From Lysobacterales bacterium (GTDB taxonomy: Bacteria; Pseudomonadota; Gammaproteobacteria; Xanthomonadales; Rhodanobacteraceae): a DNA stretch of 64,000 nt. The stretch covers positions 310,001-374,000 of the forward strand of contig JADKJL010000009.1 of assembly GCA_016721015.1 (NCBI GenBank), given 5' to 3'. The notes beneath the pieces are model-generated. The model did not search any database. It was not told the origin of the DNA and saw nothing but the letters and a program-made list of their open reading frames with translations. The translations under genes and the position numbers were made by a program. Below are positions 9,401 to 15,045 of this stretch, piece by piece; position 1 is the first letter of the stretch; each line of letters starts with the position of its first letter.

Positions 9401-9710
9401 GGGCAAGACGAAGATAGACATCATCAGCAGAAACCGGAGTAACGCCATCTTTTTCGGCAACGACGCGATAAGGGCCACCGACACGAAGTCCCTGCGCCTG
9501 ATAGCGACCATCGGCATTCGTCGTCACGGTTGACACCGTGCCTGAGGGAACGTGCAGGATTTGAACCGTGGCGCCGGCAACCGCGTGACCCGTGGCATCG
9601 ACGACACGGCCATTGACTGCGGATGACGTGTCTTGCGCATAGGCGCCCGATACGGCAAACAGCGAAGAAAGCATCAACGGCAGAAGCCGCATCGTCAATC
9701 GCTTGTTCAT
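6411..9710 (-). CDS. Oar-like TonB-dependent outer-membrane receptor
   Basis: A 1099-residue outer-membrane protein. A Sec signal peptide ends at ...SGAYA|QD. A carboxypeptidase-regulatory-like beta-sandwich spans about residues 29-110 (VNGRVVDATGHAVAGATV). A plug domain follows (LSQRDLVALPQPDRSIQNVV; DAIEEYNIST), then a long beta-barrel ending in the aromatic residue of ATVRYTF. This arrangement is that of Oar-like receptors, which are abundant in xanthomonads and myxobacteria. The substrate is unknown; peptides, glycans and siderophores are all possible. The gene is monocistronic, with its own terminator and a long 5' region containing GGGTTAA direct repeats. No tonB, exbB or transporter neighbour hints at the ligand. 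Confidence 0.9.
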   Translation of the reverse strand: MNKRLTMRLLPLMLSSLFAVSGAYAQDTSSAVNGRVVDATGHAVAGATVQILHVPSGTVSTVTTNADGRYQAQGLRVGGPYRVVAEKDGVTPVSADDVYLRLAQTTTINLTEALNQGQLDTITVTASALSQTFSSDNKGIGTNLSQRDLVALPQPDRSIQNVVRSDPRIVITDRDRGTFSASGQNFRYNAITVDTVNAGDPFGLNDNGLPTLGSPISPDAIEEYNISTANFDVTSRRGVGATVNAVTKSGNNDFHGSAYYAYQDADSMVGENAAGNKWSGYESKYTTGATFSGPLVKDTLFFFLSYEESSQKAPGAVWGPEGSGATNEVRGLTQSMVDQVVAAAATYGIVAGSTAASNVDLESKRGLVKIDWNINSAHRASFRASRTEETQPVIVAGTSSRLNLSSNWYLFDKANTSYALSLYDDWTDSFSSEVSVGHNKFDQVRGPLEGGYQPAVTVRMGGESGVPSVVLGTEFSSQANVLGVDTWNGYFAGNWFFGDHTFKAGLDYQRDDYYNLFLQAYNGSYEFNSIDDFLSGTYRRYEVRQPAPGYTLDNVAAVFDLRQWGFFMQDTWQAADRLSIQYGLRFDVPTLGASPTFNPCFASEPGTLGTVGGVCGLQRSSANPNAAFGGYGFSNTGTIDGNGIVQPRFSFNYALDTERMTQIRGGAGVFISNTPGVWIANPYSNNGVAVAQYLVNNLRGPNDPAFSADAFNQNTGSSGLPGLGSSRMGVDVVDNDFELPTVFKVTLGVDRELPWWGLVATAEFQHLNVENGIYYQNLNLGAPTGVLPDGRNSYARNPNAAPGSSNTVRWNANPSFNNVILLTNTKQGGSDSATFSVTRPFANNWSGLLGFTWSRSTEVNPGTSSVANSSFSNRAWSDPNADYVSTSNYSVPRRVIASLTWSKALFGDYQTSVSGFFDGHSGTPYSWTFGNDVNGDSYRNDLIYVPNSIDDVAWTTGSTPQMQQQFMDYINSDQYLKDQKGKIFGRNKARAPWLNQLDVSFRQEFPGFFKGNKAEFRLDIFNFTNLLNKDWGVEQRANFPLSRNLADVAGVDAQGRYIYDISRPEYNVGGNYSPTSLPVNESFSPSQRWSVLATVRYTF

Positions 9711-10059
9711 TACGACCTTCCTCTAGATGATTTGAAACAGGATTTGAGCAAAAGCAACCGGATCGCCATGAGCGCCGGACCGATCGAAACGGATACCCCT
9801 GGAGCGTGCCTTGGCCGCTGAACCACTCTTTCTGTAGAGGAGCGACCCGGCCCGACATTAACCCTAGTTTAACCCGGGTTGATGACAGATTTCTAACAAA
9901 AACATACCCGATTGGGTAGTTCGCTCGTGAACCCTCGAGGTCATGACCTCGCCGGCGATACTGATCGGGAATGGGAGTCACCTCCAAATCAGTGCGGCAA
10001 CCAAATTTCCGTGTTCAAAATCATCGACTTGCCGACCATTCATGAGAATGGATCTCAGG
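9711..10059. other. 349-bp spacer upstream of the receptor gene; no gene seen
   Basis: Lies between the start of the receptor gene and the end of marC, both on the minus strand. It must hold the receptor promoter and leader. No convincing -35/-10 pair was found by eye. The only notable structure is the TTAACCC direct repeat at 9858-9875, next to the palindrome AACCCGGGTT at 9871-9880. Confidence 0.6.
9858..9875 (-). promoter_or_regulatory. Helically phased GGGTTAA direct repeat upstream of the receptor
   Basis: TTAACCC occurs at 9858-9864 and again at 9869-9875, a spacing of 11 bp, about one turn of DNA. It could bind a regulator as a tandem site for the TonB-dependent receptor gene. The second copy merges into the palindrome AACCCGGGTT. 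Function is inferred from position only. Confidence 0.35.
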
Positions 10060-10653
10060 TCATGTTCCCAGCCGCACATAGGCAACCACGCCATCGAGGA
10101 ACATTTGCACCGAGAGCGCCACCAGCAACATGCCCATCAAACGTTCGAGCGCGACAAGGACGCTTGCTCCAAGCCAGCGGTAAAGATAGGTCGATGACAC
10201 CAGCAACACTGACGTGGCCAGCCATGCCAGGAACAAGGCAATGCTCCAATCCACCGTGCGCCCCGGGCTGCTGTTGGCCAGCAGCAAGACGGCCGCCATC
10301 GTCGACGGCCCGGCCACGGCCGGGATCGCCATGGGCACGATGAATGGTTCGGCATCGACATCGCCTCCGAAAATGCCGTCGCGGGACGGAAAGATCATGC
10401 GAATACCGATCAGGAACAAGACGATGCCGCCAGCGATGCTGACCGATTCGGCCTTCAGTTGCAGGGCGCTGAGCAGGTACTTGCCGCTGAACAGGAAGAT
10501 GAACAGAACCACCAGGGCAATCAGCAACTCGCGGATCAGCACCAATCGCCGACGCTCGGGGACAACGTTCTTGAGCAAACTCAGGAACAGCGGAATGTTG
10601 CCGAGCGGATCCATGATCAGGAACAGCAGGATTCCGGCGGACAAGGTACTCAT
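10060..10653 (-). CDS. MarC/YhgN family integral membrane protein
   Basis: A 197-residue protein with about six hydrophobic segments. Family hallmarks include FLIMDPLGNIPLF near the N-terminus, IAGGIVLFLIGIRMIF in the middle and PFIVPMAIPAVAGPSTMA. MarC-family (UPF0056) proteins are inner-membrane proteins of unclear function, and the old link to multiple antibiotic resistance was not supported. The start gives the MSTLSAGILLFLIMDP N-terminus expected for the family. It lies 11 bases downstream of the SDR gene on the same strand, suggesting a grxD-SDR-marC transcription unit. Confidence 0.88.
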   Translation of the reverse strand: MSTLSAGILLFLIMDPLGNIPLFLSLLKNVVPERRRLVLIRELLIALVVLFIFLFSGKYLLSALQLKAESVSIAGGIVLFLIGIRMIFPSRDGIFGGDVDAEPFIVPMAIPAVAGPSTMAAVLLLANSSPGRTVDWSIALFLAWLATSVLLVSSTYLYRWLGASVLVALERLMGMLLVALSVQMFLDGVVAYVRLGT

Positions 10654-10664
10654 GCGATGTGCCC

Positions 10665-11429
10665 TCAGCCCGCCGCCCGAAGGTCAAGCGTGAAACCGCG
10701 CAGTGCCGAGCCTGCCGGGCCGAGCAAGCTGGCCACGGCGGCGGCGGTCGAATCAGGCAGCTCGCGTTCAAGCGCGTTCTCACCGAAATACGCCATGCGC
10801 CGCAGGCCTGTTCGCATCGGTGGCGGCAGCACCGCATGGACACGAACGGATCCGTTGTCGGCTTCCTGATGGAGAATCGAGGCGAAAGCGCCAAGTGCAG
10901 CCTTGGCCACGCCGTAACTTCCCCAATACGCCTTGCCGATGCGCTCGACATCGTCCATGACGAACACTACGGCCGCGTCTTCACGCGCACGCAGCAGGGG
11001 CATGCAGGCCTGGGTGATCAGGAACGGCGCATTCAAGGCAACCTGCTGAATCCGCAACCAGTCGGTCGGCTTGATCTGGTCGATGGGACGCAAACCGTCG
11101 AACATCACGGCCGCATGGACAAGGCCATCGAGACGACCACATTGCAGGCGAATCGCCTCGGCCATATCGGCATAGTCATCCGCCGTTGCGCCCTCGAGGT
11201 CAATCGGATAGATCGCCGGTTTCGGTGCGCCGAAGGTTTCGATCTCATCGTAGAGCGATTCCAGCGGGCGCACCTTGCGCCCAACCAGAACGACAGTCGC
11301 TCCGGCTTTTGCGCAGGCAATGGCGCAAGCCCGGCCGAGCCCACCGGTGACGCCGGTAATCAGCACTACACGATCGCGTAATGCGTTTTCCTGGAGTTGC
11401 GCAGGCTCACCCGTGGCCATGGGCAGCAT
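10665..11429 (-). CDS. YciK-like short-chain dehydrogenase with altered catalytic serine
   Basis: A 254-residue Rossmann-fold SDR with TGVTGGLGRA (residues 25-34) for cofactor binding and an active-site YGVAK (Tyr172, Lys176). It resembles E. coli YciK. The residue 13 before the catalytic Tyr is normally Ser (SS in YciK), but here it is Asp159 within MDDV, so the standard Ser-Tyr-Lys triad is incomplete. The ATG at 11429 was chosen over a longer frame because it follows grxD by five bases and has AAAGG upstream; ATG at 11420 is an alternative. It lies downstream of grxD and upstream of marC. Substrate unknown. Confidence 0.82.
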   Translation of the reverse strand: MLPMATGEPAQLQENALRDRVVLITGVTGGLGRACAIACAKAGATVVLVGRKVRPLESLYDEIETFGAPKPAIYPIDLEGATADDYADMAEAIRLQCGRLDGLVHAAVMFDGLRPIDQIKPTDWLRIQQVALNAPFLITQACMPLLRAREDAAVVFVMDDVERIGKAYWGSYGVAKAALGAFASILHQEADNGSVRVHAVLPPPMRTGLRRMAYFGENALERELPDSTAAAVASLLGPAGSALRGFTLDLRAAG

Positions 11430-11434
11430 CGCGA

Positions 11435-11752
11435 TCAAGCCTTTTGCAGGTCGCGGACGATACGCTCGAGATCGCCGCTTTCCTGAAGCTCCACGGTGAT
11501 GTCGCAGCCGCCAATCAGCTCGCCGGCGATGAAAAGCTGCGGAAATGTCGGCCAGTTGGAAAATCGGGGAAGGTTCGCCCTGACCTCGGGATCTTCGAGT
11601 ACGTTGACCGAAACAAATGATGCGCCGACATTGCTCAAAGCCTTGACCGTGCGACTGGAGAATCCGCACATCGGATACTCGGGCGTGCCCTTCATGAACA
11701 GCACGATCGGGGCGGATTCTACGGTGGATCTGATGCGTTCCATGATTTCCAT
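11435..11752 (-). CDS. grxD: Monothiol glutaredoxin (Grx4 type)
   Basis: A 105-residue CGFS-type glutaredoxin, the class that binds and transfers [2Fe-2S] clusters with glutathione. The active site MCGFSSRTV follows the family signature FMKGTPEYP. The glutathione-contact motifs WPTFPQLFIAGELIGGCDI are intact. It is the first gene of a likely grxD-SDR-marC unit, and sodB diverges from it 200 bases away, an iron/oxidative-stress neighbourhood. Confidence 0.95.
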   Translation of the reverse strand: MEIMERIRSTVESAPIVLFMKGTPEYPMCGFSSRTVKALSNVGASFVSVNVLEDPEVRANLPRFSNWPTFPQLFIAGELIGGCDITVELQESGDLERIVRDLQKA

Positions 11753-11954
11753 GCGGGTCTCGACTGATAAGCAGGCCGGAAGTCTGGCCGATCACTCATT
11801 TTAGCAGCCCGCATCGACAATGGTTGATTTGCGCGGCGCCACCTTCATATGCTGCGCGGCTATCCCAGTTCATGCCCCATGCAAGCGGATGCTGCGATCA
11901 TCCGTCATTCGTACCCACCCTTCCTATCCAGCTGACGCCAGCAAGGAGATCCCA

Positions 11955-12533
11955 ATGGCTATCGAACTTCCTCCACTCCCCTGGGCCAAGGATGCGCTCG
12001 CTCCGCACATCTCTGCCGAGACGATCGATTTCCACTACGGCAAGCATCATCAAGCCTATGTGACGAATCTCAACAACCAGATCGCCGGCACCGAATTCGA
12101 GAACATGGAGCTCGAGGCCATCATCAAGAAGGCCAGCGGCGGCATGTTCAACAATGCAGCTCAAGTCTGGAACCATACTTTCTACTGGAACTGCCTGGCG
12201 CCCGATGCCGGCGGTGAGCCAACAGGCAAGCTCGCTGACGCCATCAACAAGGCATTCGGCAGTTTCGCGAAATTCAAGGAAGAGTTCACCAAGACTTCAG
12301 TCGGCACGTTCGGATCGGGCTGGGGCTGGCTGGTTCAGCGTCCCGATGGCGATCTCGCCCTGGTCAGCACCGCCAATGCGGCCACGCCTCTGACTGGCAG
12401 CGACCGCGCCCTGCTGACCTGCGATGTCTGGGAACATGCCTATTACATCGACTACCGCAACGCACGTCCGAAATACCTCGAAGCGTTCTGGAGCCTCGTC
12501 AACTGGAAGTTTGTCGAAAGCCGGATGGGTTAA
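11955..12533 (+). CDS. sodB: Superoxide dismutase, Fe type
   Basis: Dismutates superoxide in the cytoplasm. 192 residues. Metal ligands are visible in HYGKHHQAYV, in AAQVWNHTFYW and in the C-terminal DVWEHAYYIDYRNARP. The GGMFNNAAQVWNHTFYW block and the later FGSGWGWLV are of the FeSOD rather than MnSOD type. The ATG at 11955 has an AAGGAG ribosome site and gives the canonical MAIELPPLPW start; the frame stays open upstream but that part is not family-like. It is monocistronic, followed by a repeat-rich spacer. Confidence 0.95.
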   Translation: MAIELPPLPWAKDALAPHISAETIDFHYGKHHQAYVTNLNNQIAGTEFENMELEAIIKKASGGMFNNAAQVWNHTFYWNCLAPDAGGEPTGKLADAINKAFGSFAKFKEEFTKTSVGTFGSGWGWLVQRPDGDLALVSTANAATPLTGSDRALLTCDVWEHAYYIDYRNARPKYLEAFWSLVNWKFVESRMG

Positions 12534-12588
12534 GAGCGGGAAATTGGGAGTGGGGAGTCGGGAGTAGGAAAGCGGCTCCCCGCTTTTA

Positions 12589-12845
12589 GCGGGAGCCCGT
12601 TTACGGGCGAGCGTACGGTGTGTGTCGGCAAGAAGCCTCGCGCCTGAAGGCGCTCCTACAGGTTTGCGGCGAAATGCTTTCGCTTCTCCCGCAAACCGTT
12701 CTCGGCTCCCCGCTTTTCGTAGGAGCCCGTTTACGGGCGAGTCTTTGCCCTCGCTCCTACCATTCCCTATTCCCTATTCCCTATTCCCTATTCCCTATTC
12801 ACCATTCCCGTGCAAAAGCATCGCGCCTGAAGGCGCTCCTACAGG
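12589..12845. repeat. Cluster of four alternating REP-like units
   Basis: Units of the form GTAGGAGC-stem-GCGA occur at 12589-12611 (+, degenerate), 12638-12662 (-), 12719-12741 (+) and 12821-12845 (-). Within each, the arms (GAGCCCG/CGGGC or GCGCC/GGCGC) form a short hairpin. The flanks also recur (GGCTCCCCGCTTTT before the + units; TTGCGGCGAAA after the - units). This alternation resembles REP/REPIN sequences mobilised by RAYT transposases. The same family appears at 56902-56976. Confidence 0.7.
12762..12800. repeat. ATTCCCT heptanucleotide tandem array
   Basis: Five perfect ATTCCCT copies plus a partial one. The complementary strand reads GGG-AATA five times, which satisfies the G3-N(1-7) rule for an intramolecular G-quadruplex. 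The array is probably slippage-prone. Confidence 0.9.
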
Positions 12846-12927
12846 ATTGCGGCGAAACTGCGTTTCGCGTTTCGCTTTTCCCATTTCCTACTCCCCACTG
12901 CCCACTCCCGACTCCCTGCTTCACAGC

Positions 12928-14061
12928 TCACCGATTGGCCAATACGTCAATCACCGGTGCGACATCATCATCACGATTCAATGCGCGGCCGACGCGCTGC
13001 AGGCGCTCGATGAGTTCTTCGGGACTGTCGGCGCAGATCGTCGCGTGGCCGACCTTGCGTCCGGGTCGCGGCGACTTTCCATAATCGTGCCAATGTGCCC
13101 GCGCTTCGGCCAACACCGGCGTCGGATCGGGCAGTTCGCCGACCCAGTTCAGCATGACGCTGCAGCCACGCGCATCGGTGTCGCCCAAGGGCAATCCGAG
13201 CACCGCCCGCACATGGTTCTCGAATTGGCTGCAGGCCGCCCCTTCGATTGTCCAATGCCCCGAATTGTGTACGCGCGGGGCCATCTCGTTGCCGAGCAAC
13301 TTGCCATCAAAGGAAAATAGTTCGAGGGCGAACACACCAACATAATCCAGCCGTTCCGCCAGCGCACGTGCGCGAGCGACAGCACGCCGCTGGAGCTCGC
13401 CATCCACCGGCACCGGTGCCAGACTCGCAGAAAGAATGCCGTTCCGATGCCAGTTGCGGGTCAATGGATAGTGACGGAATTCACCGCTGCGTGAGCGCAC
13501 GGCGATCACCGAAATTTCGCTGTCGAATGGAACAAAGGCCTCGAGGATCAGCGGCACACCACCGAGTGTCGCCCAGGCATTTTCGACATCCGAATGCTGT
13601 CGCAGCACGAACTGCCCCTTGCCGTCGTAACCAAGACGTCGCGTTTTCAGCACCGCTGGAAGCCCGGTCTTTTCGATCGCCGCTCGAAGCTCTCCGATGC
13701 TGTCGACTGCCGCGAAAATCGGGGTATCCAGGCCGACTTCGCCAAACAAGGTCTTCTCCTGCAGCCGATCCTGCGCAACCGACAAGGCAGCCGGATTCGG
13801 GAACACTCGCGTATGCGAGGTCAGCCATTCGGCGGTCTCCGCCGGGACATTTTCGAAATCGAACGTGGCGACTTCGATCTGTTCGGCAAATTTTTGCAAT
13901 TGGTCGAAATCACGCCAATCGGCACACATCAACGATGCCACCTGCCCTGCACAGGCATCCTGGGCACTGTCGAAGACAAGAAATCGATGGCCAAGCGGGG
14001 CACCAGCGAGCGCCAGCATCCGCGCCAGTTGTCCGCCTCCAAGAATGCCGATGGTCGCCAC
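12928..14061 (-). CDS. purK: 5-(carboxyamino)imidazole ribonucleotide synthase (ATPase subunit)
   Basis: An ATP-grasp enzyme of de novo purine synthesis that makes N5-CAIR from AIR, ATP and bicarbonate. 377 residues. The N-terminal IGILGGGQLARMLALA is the PurK signature. FDFENVP, KTRRLGYDGKGQFV and NEMAPRVHNSGHWTIEGA are all conserved ATP-grasp/PurK motifs. It begins two bases after the purE stop codon, forming a tightly coupled purEK operon. Its 3' end meets the C-rich arm of the repeat element shared with sodB. Confidence 0.97.
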   Translation of the reverse strand: MATIGILGGGQLARMLALAGAPLGHRFLVFDSAQDACAGQVASLMCADWRDFDQLQKFAEQIEVATFDFENVPAETAEWLTSHTRVFPNPAALSVAQDRLQEKTLFGEVGLDTPIFAAVDSIGELRAAIEKTGLPAVLKTRRLGYDGKGQFVLRQHSDVENAWATLGGVPLILEAFVPFDSEISVIAVRSRSGEFRHYPLTRNWHRNGILSASLAPVPVDGELQRRAVARARALAERLDYVGVFALELFSFDGKLLGNEMAPRVHNSGHWTIEGAACSQFENHVRAVLGLPLGDTDARGCSVMLNWVGELPDPTPVLAEARAHWHDYGKSPRPGRKVGHATICADSPEELIERLQRVGRALNRDDDVAPVIDVLANR

Positions 14062-14063
14062 AA

Positions 14064-14570
14064 CTACTCCTGTCTCGGATCGGGGTGTGCGAGTACGTTT
14101 TCAGTCTGCTCGCGACGGAAGGCTTCGAGTCGACGCGCGATTGAAAGATCATGAATCGACAGCATCGCCGCAGCGCACAGCGCAGCATTGATTGCGCCTG
14201 CGCGACCAATCGCAAACGTGGCAACCGGGATGCCAGCCGGCATCTGCACGATCGAAAGCAGCGAATCCATGCCGTTCAAGGCCTGTGACTGAATTGGAAC
14301 CCCGAGCACTGGAATGTGGGTTTTTGCCGCCAGCATTCCGGGCAGATGCGCGGCTCCGCCGGCGCCGGCGATGATCGAGCAGATTCCACGGCCAGCGGCC
14401 TCGGCCGCGTAGGAGAACAGCAGATCCGGCGTGCGGTGCGCCGACACCACGCGAACCTCATGGGCGATCTGCAAGCGATCCAGCGTTTCCGCAGCATGGC
14501 GCATGGTTTCCCAATCGGATCGGGAGCCCATCACGACACCGATGCGCGACAGGTTTGCAGTGTCTGTCAT
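14064..14570 (-). CDS. purE: N5-carboxyaminoimidazole ribonucleotide mutase
   Basis: Converts N5-CAIR, the PurK product, to CAIR. 168 residues. Hallmarks are GVVMGSRSDWETM (residues 11-23), VVSAHRTPD with the catalytic His, and AGAGGAAHLPGMLAA plus GVPIQSQALNGMDSLLSIVQMP. It is the first gene of purEK and diverges from the Trm112-like gene. The upstream region is short (87 bp) and must hold promoters for both directions. No PurR operator was recognised. Confidence 0.97.
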   Translation of the reverse strand: MTDTANLSRIGVVMGSRSDWETMRHAAETLDRLQIAHEVRVVSAHRTPDLLFSYAAEAAGRGICSIIAGAGGAAHLPGMLAAKTHIPVLGVPIQSQALNGMDSLLSIVQMPAGIPVATFAIGRAGAINAALCAAAMLSIHDLSIARRLEAFRREQTENVLAHPDPRQE

Positions 14571-14657
14571 GGTCGTACCACAGCAAAATCGCTATTGTAC
14601 GCATATTGGGTGGATCATCACGGACACGCCCCGCCCATCCTCCTGACAGGATCGTCC

Positions 14658-14924
14658 ATGGACAAAAACCTGATAGAAATCCTTTGCTGCCCGTCCTCAA
14701 GAGTTCCTGTGCGACCCGCACGTCGAGACGAGCTCGAAACCCTGAACCGGTCGATTGCCACAGGCAACATCGTCACGGTCGCCGGCGTAACGGTAAAGAT
14801 CCCTCTTGATGACGGCTTGATCACGCGCGATCGAAAGGTCATCTACCGCATTGATGCAGGCATCCCGGTGATGTTGATCGACGAGGGCATTGGCACTTTG
14901 CAGTTGAACGACTTCCCCGCCTGA
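14658..14924 (+). CDS. Trm112-family protein lacking most zinc cysteines
   Basis: An 88-residue small protein. DKNLIEILCCPSSRVPV and the later YRIDAGIPVMLIDE align with Trm112/YcaR proteins. Canonical members are ~60 residues with CPxC...C..C zinc ligands. Here only adjacent Cys10-Cys11 remain and an insert lengthens the middle, a form I recall from xanthomonads. In eukaryotes and archaea Trm112 activates methyltransferases; the bacterial role is unclear. The ATG at 14658 was chosen because homology begins there; upstream codons are shadow sequence. Confidence 0.8.
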   Translation: MDKNLIEILCCPSSRVPVRPARRDELETLNRSIATGNIVTVAGVTVKIPLDDGLITRDRKVIYRIDAGIPVMLIDEGIGTLQLNDFPA

Positions 14925-15045
14925 GCGGTCGGCAAAATTGTGAACCGCGTCACACTTAGCCAACGGAATGCACATGAATCCAAACCCTTCTTGGTGCATC
15001 CTTTACTCGCAGTATTGCGTGCAAGTGCTGTCCCAATGAGATCCG

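Larger units (their letters stand above)
12544..12919. repeat. Composite intergenic element with inverted heptad arms
   Basis: The spacer between convergent sodB and purK is filled by repeats. A G-rich arm (GGGAGTG GGGAGTC GGGAGTA, 12544-12570) and an opposing C-rich arm (12879-12919) form inverted ends with a 7-bp period. Inside lie four REP-like hairpin units and an ATTCCCT tandem array. No real coding sequence is supported here; the open frames across it are repeat read-through. Confidence 0.65.

Noticed and set aside
12762..12800. Possible CRISPR array
   Set aside because: The 7-bp units are contiguous, with no spacers and no cas genes; it is a microsatellite.
12620..13320. Two open frames across the sodB-purK spacer
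   Set aside because: Their translations are read-through of REP and ATTCCCT repeats (for example repeated PYSLFPI) and then the antisense of purK.
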